In this document: one piece after another, positions 24,561-37,697 of the stretch
Layout of the letters: each line of letters opens with the position of its first letter
Position numbering within the stretch: position 1 is the first letter of the stretch
Assembly (NCBI RefSeq): GCF_024713975.1
Contig: NC_091112.1
Span: 6,944,501 to 7,008,500 of the forward strand
Direction: 5' to 3'
DNA from: Paralichthys olivaceus
Taxonomy: Eukaryota; Chordata; Actinopteri; Pleuronectiformes; Paralichthyidae
Length of the DNA stretch: 64,000 nucleotides
Notes under the pieces: model-generated
Seen by the model: the letters and a program-made list of their open reading frames with translations, nothing else
What the model was told of the DNA's origin: nothing
The model's database searches: none
Position numbers and translations under genes: made by a program

Positions 24561-26005
24561 TCTGATCTCCTGATCTGTCATTATGATTTAAGTGCATCAC
24601 ACTGCTGCCACGTGATTAGCCAATTGGATAACTGCAGGAATAAGCAGGTGTATGAATGAAGTGCCCAGTGAACATATACGTCTCTGTCTTTGTGCAATGA
24701 GCTGTCAGTGGACTCTGTCCCTAATGAAGATGATCACATGTCTAGGAGATTAGATGAGACATAAAAATAAAGTCCAGTGTCCACTGCAACTCTGGCTTCA
24801 TTCACATCAAGATTGCAAATAATATTTTAAAGACCCATGATCTAATGCAAGAAGGAATGTGAACATCGGCCAAATGCTGAAACCGAGTGAAAACTGATTC
24901 AGTGTTATTTTTTAAAGTACAATTGCTTTAAGTCTTTATCCACATGCTACTAAGGCCGAAGAAAAAAACAGATCATACTGAATCACCTAATGAGGTTTTA
25001 GATTTTTTTAAATTTTTCAAACAAGGCAAAAACACAAAATTTATACCAAATATACAAAAGCTATACCAATCATTATCAATTCTATACTGTATAACTTTTT
25101 CTTTGGCAAATGTGACATGTTTGTTTTCCCAAATACATTTAATAAAACGTACGAAAAGAACATTTCTGTACAAAGCTGTACCATAAATGCACATCACTAA
25201 AGAATGGAAGGAGAGCAACACATGTACCTTAGTCTATAGACATTTATCAGTGCTACGAAAGAAAAAAAAGACCATCTGCACTGGCTCTTATTGTGCCAAG
25301 AAACATGTGTTCAACCGTCCAGCATCTATTCTGTCCCTTTAATGTGTCGGTCAAGTCAACAGATTAAAGGTGATGTGTGTGCTTGTGTCCCTGGATACAA
25401 AATGCAAAGCCAGGGAATAAAAAGCGACAAGAAACAATGGAGTGAGAAATGTGAGAAATAACTAACATTGGTTAAAATAAATGTGAATTAGTTAATGTTT
25501 TCTTTTTCGTTTTTAAGCACCAGAACGTTGACTCTCCTGGCTGTAGTTTGTGGTGTTGTACTGGATTGTATAATAATGTAGTGAGAAGTTTTTCCTATGA
25601 CTACAGGTCTACCTAATAAACTATTAACTTACTGCATGGATTCAAATAAGGGAAGGTCACAGGCAGGCCGCTGTGTAATTTCTCTGCAGAAAGTCAGTAA
25701 AAAAGACTTGCTACATGGTCACAGGTCTTTGGAGTTTAAGTTATTTAAGAGACACAGCAAATTTTAATTACTTTTCAAGAATCTCTAACACTGGATTAGC
25801 TCCTCATCTGACAGTTTCTTCACCCTCCTGTGTCTGACAGTATTCTGTTTACCCTTTCCCCTGCTTTTTCATACTGTCCTTAGGGTGTAACATGCATAGA
25901 TGTTAATATATATATTATTAATTCATCAATTTTACAATTTGCATTGATTACACCAGAAACAAGCCACACCAATGTGCTGGCGTGCTGTTTGTACGAGTCA
26001 GTGCA

Positions 26006-29000
26006 TTAAAAGCTGATCCTCTCTTCGTAAAGTGACAGCAGCAGCAGGATTCCCCACCCGGTGAGAAGGCCGACGCTCTGCAGCAGAAACATCAGCCAGG
26101 GTCTCTTGTTGCTGATGTGGACCATGGTGGGGAGCTGGAGAGAGAAACAGTGGTGGAGGCTACTTAGTCTATTGTCCTGGATTGGGGGGGGGGATCAGTT
26201 TCACAGCAATGCAGATTCACATTCACCCCCACAAACCACTTTTGTAAACATAACTCATTCTGTTATTATTGTCTTTGAGCAGAACCACTCACCATATCAG
26301 CCAGTCCCACGTACAGAAAGAGTCCTGCTGTGATGGCACCTATCCACTGTTTGGCTGCCAGGTCTGTGGCGACCGACAGAGCGATGTACAAGCCGATGAA
26401 CGAGGTCATGGCACTGCTGATGTTTAAAAGCAGCGCCCTGCGTACGGACACGCCGCTGTGCAGCAGAATGGCAAAATCCCCTAAAGAGAAGAAAAAGCAA
26501 CCGGACGATGGTGTTAAAAATTGTATGAAAAAAAAAAAAAGATCAAATCATTCACGTCCTGCTTTTGTGTGTGTTCTTTACCCAGTTCGTGCGGTAGCTC
26601 ATGGCAGAGCACAGCCAGAGACGTGGCCAAACCAGACTTCCATGACAGGGAGAAAGCTGCACCTATCGCTAAGCCGTCTGCAAAGTTGTGGATCCCGTCA
26701 CCGATGGTTATCATGTAAGGCAGCAAACGCTGTTCTGCAGAGGCAGGTGGACAAAGTCATAGTTGGCGGGCGGTGCCACGACAATGAACACCGTCATCAC
26801 AGTTTGGTGATATCACTCTTGTTGTGCTTACTCACCTCTTGTCCGCTCTTTTTCCTGTGAAAGTGATTTGTCGTTGTTTTCATAGGCGACCTGAAATATT
26901 TATGTCACATAATATTATTAAAACATTAGATAACTCATGCAGCTTTACAAGATCTGTGTCTTACAAACTGCAGGAGATGTAGCTGAAGATTCCTCAGTAC
27001 TTTAGTCTCGGTGGATACATATATAACTTATTTTGTTTGGATTTTATATTGTTCTGTGCAGGTAAATGAGATCCCTGTTATATTAACCCAGAGAATGGAT
27101 CAGCTGAAACGTTAATGAATGTTTCTCACCAGATCTGCTTTTGAGGTTGACTTGTCTTGTTTTTGTCTCCTTTCCTGTTGATACATCTCTAAAACCCTCC
27201 CATGGTCACAGTGATGAGGCTCAGATTCTTCCTATAAAGAAAAAGAGAGACAACTGAATATAGAGCGGAGGAAGAGGAGTAATCGAATGAGTTATCCGGA
27301 TAAGAAAACAAATAAAATAAATCACAACAAAATTTGAATCTCTTACTTTAAGGTCACGTTCGTACATACGTTTAAATTAAATTACTCATGATCTTCTTTT
27401 TTTTTTTTACAGGATTTACTTGTTAGCAGTTGCCATTGAGTTCTCATTTCATTGACAATGTTGTAAAAGTCACAACTTGTGTTCAGCCAATATTCTTATC
27501 AGCATCGTGTTCTGAATAATAACAGTTTTATCTGTAGTGTTTTATTTTACTTACCGCGTGATGGTGCTGGTGATGGTGATGGTGGTGATTATCTTTGTAT
27601 GCGATCAGAGAGAAGATTGTCTCCATCAGGTAAAAGTAGTAAATCCCAGCTATCACGACCAACATCTTGTAAATGTAATCTGGCGTTTCTTCATGGTGAC
27701 TGTGATCGTGGCCGCCGCCATTGTCTGAGTGCACGTGTAAACCTAGAACCTGAACACATAGACAACAAGACCAGGTCCAGCTGAGTATAGGCACATAAAT
27801 TGACAAGAGAGTTTATGCATTGGGGAAACTGGTGAACCCTGGTGCAACCTAGTGTTTTTTTGATGAATATAAATCAAAATGTTGACATTTTTCACTTAAC
27901 ATCTTGTTCTACAGTCTTTTGCCTTCTCTTGATGTGACTTTAAATCAGTTGAAATGACTCACCATGGGTAACAGGTGCAATAAGGCATCTCCAGTCAGTG
28001 TACCTACAGCCAGACTGATGCAGAACTGGATACAAAACTGGAACACACTGGTACATGCGGTACACAGCAGCAGCACGATGCCAAACATGGACGTGAGTGT
28101 TATCACCACATTGGCGATGGTGGCATAGATGTATCCTTCCAGAAGAAGCAAAACAGAGAGACATATCAGTGTCATCAACAAAAATGTGCAACTTGTGCAT
28201 CCAGTATCTCCATCCAAAGAGGTAGGTTCACTTTTAGTCATCGCCACCTCGTAAAATCCAGTCCATACACTTACTCTCTGTCCTGGTGAGATCATCTGGT
28301 CTCACTTGCTCTGTCATCTCTGTGCAGGCTCTGCTCAGTATCTGCTGGACGAACGCCGGGCTGAGCTGAGCCACGTCGGACCGACCCAGACCCGAGGAGG
28401 CAGGGCTGTTTGCAGCCAGGCCGAAGATCAGGACCAGCTCTTCAGCTGAGAAACAGCGCTGGGAGAAATAAAAAAAAAACATTCAAGCTCTGGTTCCAAC
28501 TGCCGGTGAGACACTGGAGTGTGTTTAATCTTTTTCTTTAAAGATGCACAGTGTTCTACTAGTAAAGGTGCTCTTTCTAAGCCCCCTACAGGTACTAAGA
28601 TCAGCTGTTACTGCAGCAACACACAGACACTGTAAGGAATTACACTTTAAATGATAGTCAATGATTTTAATCAGGTATTTACGGAGCTAAAATATGTTGA
28701 AATGTGCAGGAGTTACTTTGATTCATGGCTTGTTCTCGGGTCGGGTATGAACGGATGATGTTTTCTGCCCTGAATGTTGACATAAAGTTTTTACCTGATC
28801 CCAGGTGCTGTTTCCTTCATGTCCCTCATGATGGTTACGGCTGCTCCTCCTCCTCCGTCTTGCACCGCTGTCATCATGATGAGCGTGTTCGTCCTCGTGG
28901 TGTTCGTGCCCATGTTCATGGTCAGGCCCAATGTTCAGACTCCTCATAAGAGCCTCTAAATCTGCAGGGGCCAAATGAAGAGCACCATTAGATATTCATG

Positions 29001-32000
29001 TGGGTGTTCAGCACATTTACACATTTTTTTTGCAGGACATTTACCCCCGACAGTGAAGTTCTCTGACCCCAGACGGCCCACGATGTAATCCAGGAAGAAA
29101 CCCTTCTCCGGCAGGGACTCGCTGATGAAGCAGTGACCCTGCAGAGCGTGATACAGGACTTGGCCCAAAACTGCACCCACTTCCTGTTTCTGGTCTGGTA
29201 ACGATGCGTTGACTTCTGCCATGATGTCGCTGGCTGTTATACAGCTCTAGTGGTGATGAAGAGGAGGGACGTGGACAAAAGGTATGAAAAGAGTTTTACT
29301 AATGCAGATCCGCCCCAGCAGGCATCACCCAATTATGATAAGATATATTGAGTAATAAATACTGCAAGGGAGAAAAACAACTGTTGCGCTGCATGTTTAA
29401 TGATTCAACAGTCCATGAGGAGAGAAATAAACCTGAGCTTCTACAGCAGATATTTGGACTTTACTTGACTTGTCACACAGGTGAAACACCTAACATAGCT
29501 GGAATTATCTTTGGTTCCAACAGTTCTTTCATTGCTACATCAAGAGAAAATGTCTGCTGTGAAAAAGGTGCATTCAAAGCTCATTGGACTTGTTACCAGG
29601 TCAGAAATTAAGATTAAGAGATTATGAAGATGGACAGATGTTTGATGGGTAGAAAAGCAGGCACTACCTCCACCAAGGAGGTCGTGTTTTTGTCTGCATT
29701 TGTTTTCAAGGTTACGCAAAAACTACGGAACCGATTTTCATGGAATTTTGTGGAGGGGTGGGGAATGACCCCAGTTATTTCCATTTTGGGGCTGATCCAG
29801 GATTTTTCTTGAATTTCACTAAAAATGTGAGTTCATAACATTTTTGTTGATTTCTCAGAGTATAATTCATAGATTTTAATTTAAAAAATCAGACATGTGA
29901 AGGTGAAATATATTCATGAGTGTGCAGTAAGAGACTGTTGGATCATGACGGATGTATGGGCTCTACAAATAATGCTGTAGTCCTAAGCTTACCTCATTGT
30001 TTGATGGCTCATAGTGGTGACGGAGCTCTACAAACACAATCTCTAATCCGTGAACATCTATGTGATCGTGGTCATGTTGCGTCCTGCCCTCTTCGTGCTC
30101 ATGATGCTCATGATGCTCGTGATGCTCGTGATGCTCATGATGTGTGACCCTGTGGAGGAAATGTTCCGTCTCCTCACCCCACCTCCCCTCAATTATCGCA
30201 TCGCAGACCAGGCCAGGAGAAGTTAGGTAGAGGACGGAGCCGGCAGCGAGGTCGCTGAACTGGGAGACGCTGACGGTTTCATTATGGCTGCCTCTTCCAG
30301 CTTCCTCCACCCCGTGGATGGAGTGATTGCCAAACAGCTGGTGAACGCCACCTGTTAGATCACACTACACAGACAACACAGCAAACATACACACAGATTA
30401 AAGATTCTTTATTTTACTTAAACATATTCTAATTCGTTTTTCTTTTTAACAGCAACCTGTTGTCTAACAATGGATATCAGCTCTTTTATTATTTAACAAC
30501 CTTTCACTATAACATAAAGGAGGAATGTGGGTCACAATGTAGATGAAAGAAGGCACCATAAAAATTACTGGAAGCCTCTTTATCTTGACCTAGATACTGT
30601 TTTTATTTTTGCAATTTTTATCACCAATATTTTCACAGTTATTACTCAAAAATGTTAAAGTTATAAAGGAAACATTTATACAAAGGAAGTGATGCCATAT
30701 TTTAACATCGGTATAACCAAGCCACATTCAAACAGTTGATAGCTTGATCATCCACATTATCTGACTTGCAGCTGGATATTGAAATTTTTATTTTATAACA
30801 TTTTGAGTGCCACATATGAATTTCAATTCACCACTATTGTATTGGTAGAGGAAGACTAATGACACCTCAGAACATGAGGCCCGTACAAACTAAAGCAAGC
30901 TGCATTTCTATTTTCTACATTCCAGTAGAAACTATTATTCACTGTATCAAGTGTAAGGGAATTTATATTACCAGTCTATAGACACAATTTAAACCCTTCA
31001 TTTGATATTATTTCTGTGCGTATTACTTATTTCATGTGTTCTTTTTATCTGTTCTATTCTTATCGACCATGCACTGTCCATTCATACAGATTAGATCATG
31101 CAGTCAGAGGAAGTTCAAGGACTTTACTCAGTCTCCCTGAAACAACAGGTTCATCCGAGTTACCAACAAATACGCAGAAGTGCCTAAAAAAATTATAAAT
31201 GATCAAATAATAGTAATTTGTTGAGTAAAACCTTGAATCAGATTGAGGAATAAAGAGAATGGACAGTTTGTAGTAGAAGACTTGCATTGTGTAAAATGCA
31301 TCTCCCATGAGGACATAATACAAACATGGAAGAAGAAGCTCCTGTATTTTTTGAGTGAAAGTCTGATTTTATTATTATTATTATTATATTATATATTATT
31401 ATGAGGAATGAGGAAATCTCTAGTTTAACATGAAATATTCAGATAATAAGAGTAAGTGAACGGCCAGGGTCTCAACATGACTACTAACCTTAGTTTAGTA
31501 AAAATAATAATTATAATAATTATAAAAATGTCTAATTTTATACAATACCACAGCCTGCAGGTACACAGGGAGATAAAAAAAAAAAATCTTATTATATGCT
31601 TATTCTCGACATAATAATAATGCTGTACGTCAGGAGCTCACAGCACAAACACACACATCATGTCCACATGTTAACATGACTTCTGAACTATATGAGAGCT
31701 GGACTGCTCCGGTGAGGAGCGGGGCTTTTTACCGGGGCGCTCCCGGGGCTCTGCGGGGAGCAGCAGCCGGTTATCGGCTGTTGGACCTTGACCTCCTCCT
31801 CTCCTCAGAGCCGCCACTCAGCCACCTCGCCCGGCTCTCTGCCTGCGGAGCGAAGCCCCATAAAACTCACCTTTCCACACGGCACTGCTCCGCACTGCAC
31901 ACGTTTCTCCAGCGTATTAAAGAGGGAGCCGAGAGAAGCCCGGCTCAGAGACTGCTGCCCGGGGGACACGACGCTCACCACCGCCTGGTACACCTCCTCC

Positions 32001-32080
32001 ACGGCGGGAGACCCCGACACGGAGCCGAACACGCCCCACACGGAGATCAGGTGGAGGAGGAAGAGCCCGGAGGAAAACAT
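26006..32080 (-). CDS. slc39a4: Zinc transporter ZIP4 (solute carrier 39 member 4)
   Basis: A LIV-1 subfamily ZIP that imports zinc across the plasma membrane, mainly of enterocytes. Exons in gene order: 31871-32080, 29993-30364, 29045-29246, 28795-28961, 28275-28458, 27963-28135, 27555-27749, 27130-27231, 26836-26890, 26582-26734, 26293-26480 and 26006-26134. They total 2130 bases, 709 residues (human 647). Signal peptide about 1-23, then a large extracellular domain with [15 protein letters not shown] and SPAFVQQ. It carries a His-rich stretch at 145-171 (HHE repeats then HDHDH) and another at about 275-312 with an RRRRR patch. The first membrane segments are about 380-404 and 408-430, the third about 461-484. 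The cytosolic loop carries [10 protein letters not shown] (491-500). The metal path motifs are HNFAD (569-573) and HELPHE (598-603). All splice phases close. Neighbours do not suggest co-regulation. Confidence 0.96.
29665..29945. repeat. MITE-like element in slc39a4 intron 2 (ACCTCCACCAAGG end)
   Basis: It begins ACCTCCACCAAGGAGGTCG and continues with AACCGATTTTCATGGAATTT, GTGGAGGGGTGGGG and GTTGATTTCTCAGAGTATAA. This is the same family and order as 54030-54345. The far inverted end (CCTTGGTGGAGGT type) is missing, so it is truncated. Confidence 0.6.
30094..30143. repeat. In-frame 9-bp coding repeat in slc39a4 exon 2
   Basis: About five units of a nonamer (ATGATGCTC/ATGATGCTCG type on the + strand) encode the HHE repeat on the - strand at residues 145-160. 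Length changes would come in three-residue steps. Confidence 0.85.
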
Positions 32081-32303
32081 GTTTTCTTTACAAACACCAC
32101 CAACAAATCCTTTCTACTACTTATTTAAACAGAGAGGAGACGGTGGCACAGAGTCAGACCGAGGCTGAGACAGAGTCCAGGTGTTTCTCAGCTCTTATCT
32201 GTCAAACCTCTGCTCCTCGACTCTGGACTGTGATTGGCTGAGAGGTGGCTCGTGATGCCTCTTACCTGTGTGTCAAAGCTGCTGTCACCTGAGCTGAGAT
32301 CTA
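32081..32303 (-). promoter_or_regulatory. slc39a4 upstream region
   Basis: The 223 bases before the start codon contain a TTTAAATAAG box (- strand, about 32120-32129), which could act as a weak TATA element, followed by the minisatellite. I saw no clear metal-response element (TGCRCNC) here; one match, TGCACAC near 31894-31900, lies inside exon 1 and is probably chance. Confidence 0.3.
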
Positions 32304-33090
32304 CACACCTGAGGCTGGGTTCTTCCTGTGAAGGAGACTTTCAACATGTAACATCCATGACACCTGAGGCTGGGTTCATCCTGTGATGGAGACTTTCAAC
32401 ATGTAACATCCATGACACCTGAGGCTGGGTTCTTCATGTGATGGAGACTTTCAACATGTTACATCCATGACACCTGAGGCTGGGTTCTTCCTGTGATGGA
32501 GACTTTCAACATGTTACATCCATGACACCTGAGACTGGGTTCTTCCTGTGATGGAGACTTTCAACATGTTACATCCATGACACCTGAGGCTGGGTTCTTC
32601 ATGTGATGGAGACTTTCAACATGTTACATCCATGACACCTGAGGCTGGGTTCTTCCTGTGATGGAGACTTTCAACATGTTACATCCATGACACCTGAGAC
32701 TGGGTTCTTCCTGTGATGGAGACTTTCAACATGTTACATCCATTACACCTGAGGCTGGGTTCTTCATGTGATGGAGACTTTCAACATGTAACATCCATGA
32801 CACCTGAGGCTGGGTTCTTCATGTGATGGAGACTTTCAACATGTTACATCCATGACATCTGAGGCTGGGTTCTTCATGTGATGGAGACTTTCAACATGTT
32901 ACATCCATGACATCTGAGGCTGGATTCTTCATGTGATGGAAACTTAAACATGTAAAATCCATGACACCTGAGGCTGGGTTCTTCATGTGATGGAGACTTT
33001 CAACATGTTACATCCATGACATCTGAGGCTGGATTCTTCATGTGATGGAAACTTAAACATGTAAAATCCATGACACCTGAGGCTGTGATT
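32304..33090. repeat. 55-bp minisatellite, about 14 units, upstream of slc39a4
   Basis: The unit starts GACACCTGAGGCTGGGTTCT and ends ACATGTTACATCCAT. Fourteen near-identical units can be counted; the 12th and 14th carry shared changes (GGATTCTTC, GGAAACTTAAACATGTAAAA). Units 3-5 and 6-8 repeat the same order of variants, a higher-order pattern. Each unit holds a CACCTG or CATCTG E-box. It is not a CRISPR array: there are no spacers. Confidence 0.97.
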
Positions 33091-35260
33091 CATGAACAAT
33101 CTATTTCTAATCATAATAACCATATCATCTTGATTTGTAGATCCTTTCTAAAGTGCTTCACAAAGCAACAATTGAAATTCAACTTAATGTAAAATCATAA
33201 AAATTTTATTTAATGTCAAATCTGAAAGTTCACGTTAATTATTTAATTATTTAAATAATTAGCAATCTTTATGGAAGGAACTATTATTAATTTACTTAAG
33301 CCAACACCGTCATCAGCCATATTATCTTACAACTAATGTTTGTGAAATCATTAATAAAATAAAGCATCTTTAGAGGAAGCGCAGGGAGTGAATTTGATCA
33401 TGTGAGAGAGCTGTTGTGTTATTAAGATCTGGCGAGACATGGTGACCTGAAATTCAACACTGAGGTATTTCTAAAAAATAACATGTCATCTCAATCATTC
33501 TGGACTCTTCCTTGTAAGCTGATAACTTGTTGAGAAAGAACTTGAAGTCCATTATTTTTAAAGGCAAAGATGTTTCCTTGTTTATCAAACTAAATGTCAG
33601 CCATAAAAACTAAAGGGAGAAAGGTCAAAGAGTTTGCGGGTTCGGCGTCACCTGTAAACTGAATATAAACTTGATCATCAGGTTGTTTCAGACACTGATA
33701 ATCAGCCCAGTGTTGAGAATAAACCACGGAAACCTTGATGGGCAGTTTTGAGCTCTTGAACAAGAACAGGTAGAGAAAACAAACCTCATGAATGTGTGTC
33801 TCAGTTTGATCAACACATTCTCACAGTGGAACAGAACAACTCTGCTGCTGTCTCTGTCTTTCCTTTATCATATTGAATTACAGATACTGAGACATTCTCA
33901 TAACGCCTGTTAGTCTCAAAGAATTTAAAAAAGAACAATGGTGAGATTATGCTGTTTGTTATTTTTTCTAACTTTCACTGACCCGGAAGTTTGAGACCAG
34001 AGTCTCAGTTTGCACAATTGTATCACTGTGAGACGAGAAGACAACATTCAACATTCAATCTGAAACAGTTGGAGTTAAGAATAACTAAGAGGCTGTGCGT
34101 GATAAGTTGTCAAGTATTATTCAAGACTCAAAAACAGGCTTTTATCAAGAAGTTTTATTTGTATTTTTATATTTGTGTGTGACTGCGTGTGGGTGCCAGT
34201 TGCTAAATTAGCCACTAGATGGTGCAGTTGCTTTATCACAGCAATTCATGCATCTTTGTTGTTCCAGCCTGTGAAACTTAGTTTTAGGTACATGTTACAA
34301 TAATTTACAGGAAGTGCAACAATTTTAATCACTCCGAAGTTATGATCAAGGACACATTTTAGTATTCTGCACCTAATAATTAGTTTAACCTTACTATGTG
34401 ATTCAAGATTCCAGGTTAGTAAGTAAAATGTATCCTGAAATCACAAATAAGATGAAAATAATACAACAGAGAGATTGTTCCCTACACATGGAAACATAAA
34501 ACCCTAGTTTACATAGTGTACACGTACTTCATTAACTAAATACATTTGTTACATCATTTCACCATATCAACCATCTGTTACTGTTCAGTAGATTCAACTC
34601 TCTCAACACCTCATTACTGCATGAGAGCATGAAGCCAGTTTACACATGTAAAGTGAGATTGCAGGGAAAAGTTGTTTCAGTTCTGGAGTCGTTCAGCTGT
34701 AAAATGACAAACAACAGCAGAGCTTGATATTGTAATCTATTCTGGTATTTCTGTTCAGCTGTAGCATTGTCAAAGTTTCCTTACATTGCTTAGACCCATT
34801 CCAAAATTTGTTCAATGTACGATATGCCCACACATGAATAGCTGGCCGGTTAGTTTCTCTGGAGTTTGGACTGAAATAAACCATCAGTAAACACAGGAAA
34901 CAAGAAATGTCTCCTGGAGTGAATCTGTTAATTGTCTCTAGAAAGAAAGTGTGTTTTGTTGTTTTTACATTTTGTCTTCAGGTCTGAAACATGAACTGAA
35001 ATAATGTCAACAGCCGCATAAATCACCGAAGGGAAGGATATTGAGTTGATTGGCTGCACATCACTTCAAACACATGATCAGACAGCGACACACACAAGCT
35101 CGCTCATGACATGGGATCCTGGACATCTGCCCCCCCCCCCCCCTTTTAGACAAAACACTGTCCAGTGACCTGTTTTCATGCCCCCCATGGTCATGTCACT
35201 CTCTGCAACCCCGTCTGTCATGTAAACCTGTAGATGTTCTCAACACACACATTCATCAAG
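33091..35260. other. Intergenic, no gene seen
   Basis: AT-rich DNA between the minisatellite and the first CA repeats. It includes ATTTGTAGATCCTTTCTAAA near 33130, which resembles the 3' end of a common fish SINE, and a C12 run at about 35131-35143. No coding exon is supported. Confidence 0.5.
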
Positions 35261-35268
35261 TCCCCACT

Positions 35269-35270
<2 letters not shown>

Positions 35271-35308
<38 letters not shown>

Positions 35309-35309
35309 A
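35271..35309. repeat. (CA)n microsatellite
   Basis: Interrupted CA repeat of about 19 units. Confidence 0.9.
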
Positions 35310-36058
35310 CATGGGTCGAAGAAAGTGCATCCTTATTAAATCCTATCTGTGGTTGATTGTGCAGACACATTGCGGCATATATTTTTTCTTTTTAAAATCA
35401 ATAAATAGCTGGAATACCCCTTTAACCACCTCTTAGAATGTGTCACACATTCAATTACCACTTAATAAAGTACAATTTGTTATAGAAGTCTGTTTGGTGT
35501 CATTATTACTGTTTGAAATATATCTTTCCAAAATAAAATATCATTTGAGAAAAATAAGAAAAAAAGATTTAATTGAGGTAATTTTTTTCTGCAGCATTAT
35601 GACTTGAATTAAAGTGTCAATGCTACTTAGTTAGAAATAGCTAGAAGTGTAAAAACTAACGACTCTATTTTATCTATAATTAAAAACCATATTCTCATGT
35701 GTGTTTTCCAGCAAACCTTTGGAAACAAATAGGAATTTATGGACCTAAAAAGATAAAAGTATTATCAGAGATCCAGACCCGAAATTAAACATGAAGCTTT
35801 CAGTTTCAATGCTGCGGTTCAAAGCAAATCTGAAGCAGAAAAACATGTTCAATAAAGAGTCTCTTGCTGTTAACACCACTTACACCCATCTCCCTCCTGC
35901 CTCCCTCTCTCCCCCACTGTCTCGTACACACTCGCTGCCTGGCCTCAGCCCTACTTTCCTTCTGAAGCTGATGTTTCCATTACAGAAATAAAAGCATGAC
36001 GGCTAATCCAGTTATATGTTCCCTGGACGACACGCACACCCACACATACATATGCATT

Positions 36059-36062
<4 letters not shown>

Positions 36063-36132
<70 letters not shown>
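36063..36132. repeat. (CA)n microsatellite, about 35 units
   Basis: One of the longest pure dinucleotide tracts in the window. Reading frames overlapping it are artefacts. Confidence 0.97.
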
Positions 36133-36136
<4 letters not shown>

Positions 36137-36227
36137 TAAACTGTTGAAACACAAGAAAACAAGTTCAAAGGCTCAGAAATGTTGCAAGTGGATAAATATG
36201 GGCACACACTGAACCGTACACAACTGT

Positions 36228-36228
<1 letters not shown>

Positions 36229-36269
<41 letters not shown>

Positions 36270-36310
36270 ACACCCACACCCACACCCACACACACACACA
36301 CACACACACA
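36229..36310. repeat. Compound (CA)n(CACACC)n(CA)n microsatellite
   Basis: CA repeats interrupted in the middle by four CACCCA-type units. A further CA/CG block follows at 36406-36454. Confidence 0.95.
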
Positions 36311-37114
36311 GGGGGCATGTGGTTGAAGCAAGAACCCCTGTTGTGAAAGAGTCAAACAGAGCTTTCCTGAGCACTAGAAGTAAATACCAAACATTCGTAA
36401 TCCACACACACACGCATGCACGCACACACACACACACAGGCACACACACACACACTTTTGAAAAGACACACATTCCATAGCCTAACCTTGATTTAACCCT
36501 AAAACTCACAAAGATAGAAGCACAAGTATCCACACTCTAATCTTCCAGGACAATTTCCCACAGAGCCGAACAACCTTCCTGTGGAGTGAAGAAAAATGTG
36601 ATGTCGTTCCCAAACTTGATCACTTCTCCTCGTCTTTAATTCATAAATAACATCATTTATAGTTTATTAAGTGACTTAGATGTAAGATTTAGATGTCGGT
36701 GGTTGAATATAAGCCACAGTCTTGGTTCAGTCCCAGCATGATGAGACATGATATCTGTCCTGATACGCTGAGCACCAGCTGCCTGGGTTTTATTTCTCAA
36801 GGATTAAAAAGAGTTCTCTGGCAATTTAGTGCTATAAGTCCATAAAGTTTGAAGACTCTTAGGGGACAGGCTTTAAAATGAATGATCACACAAACACTTT
36901 GAATAACTCTTGGTTTTACCCTGAGCGCCTGCATCCCAAGGATTCTTCCACCCTGTCCTCTCAATCCCTCTAAGGTCCAGTTGATCAAAATTGTCCTCTA
37001 TAACAATTACAGTATAGCTGACCCTGACCTGGACCCAGTGTAAAGGAAGGAGGACAGTCCAGCCAACGTGGCTGAAAAAGAGAATAGTCTCAAAAAAGGC
37101 CCATCGAGTGCCAA

Positions 37115-37195
37115 CAGGCTCAGTTTGGTTTGGTGGGCTGGAGCCAATCCCAGCTGACCTTGGGCGAGAGGTGGGGTCCAGCTCACTAGTCATTA
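37115..37195 (-). repeat. Reverse-strand fragment of the GGCGGCACG SINE
   Basis: GCTGGAGCCAATCCCAGCTG followed by GGGCGAGAGGTGGGGT is the complement of the 3' half of the SINE family seen at 6830 and 37698. Confidence 0.7.
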
Positions 37196-37311
37196 ACCTG
37201 CCTCTCAGTGCACTGTGATAGATTATATTTGAAAATGCAACACGAAAGGAATTTTGAGTTGTTGGATTTTTATGTTTAAGTTCTGTGGACGTGTAAGATG
37301 ATATAAACAGG

Positions 37312-37330
37312 TCTCTCTCTCTCTCTCTCA
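37312..37330. repeat. (TC)n microsatellite
   Basis: Nine to ten TC units. Confidence 0.85.
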
Positions 37331-37697
37331 CGTTCATTGAGTTAATTACGTCCCTAGCGAGGACACTATTTCTCTACATCTAATGAAAGGATAGTTACAC
37401 CATGTATTTGTCAGTGTCCTGAAAGTGACCGTACGGGTTGAGCACTGCTGTCCTGTGGGATCCAGCGTGTGTGTCCTCACCTCTTCGGTGAACAGGGATC
37501 TGTGTGTCACACGTGCTGCTGTGAGAAATGCATGCAGGCTGAACTGGGTCATCACTGGAAATACGACCTTGGTGTAAAGGGAAAAAAGTTACTGTACATG
37601 GACTCTTTTTTACATTAAGTAAAACACTCATTAAACATCTATTTGTTGTATTGATACAAAAGTATTGAAGTAAATTCTTAATACATTAACGTTATTT

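Larger units (their letters stand above)
21200..26005. other. Spacer between the recql4 and slc39a4 3' ends
   Basis: The two genes point at each other across 4.8 kb. No coding exon was found. The left end of a long slc39a4 3' untranslated region may lie here: on the - strand an AATAAATAAAG run occurs at about 22716-22726. ATTAAA variants nearer the stop (for example at 25339-25344 and 25763-25768) are alternatives. The spacer also holds repeat fragments at 21800-21885 and 24300-24560 and a doubled palindrome at 23771-23825. Confidence 0.5.

Noticed and set aside
26330-26860. 176-residue open frame on the + strand
   Set aside because: It lies antisense over slc39a4 exons 10 and 11, which have clean splice sites and family motifs; the + frame has no domain.
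31894-31900. Metal-response element TGCACAC near slc39a4
   Set aside because: It lies inside coding exon 1 and a seven-base match is expected by chance.
32304-33090. CRISPR-like array
   Set aside because: Continuous 55-bp tandem units without spacers, in a vertebrate genome: a minisatellite.
36165-36533. Cys/Val repeat proteins read from CA/GT tracts, also near 48254, 50121 and 56111
   Set aside because: Dinucleotide repeats read as Cys-Val or Thr-His; no gene.
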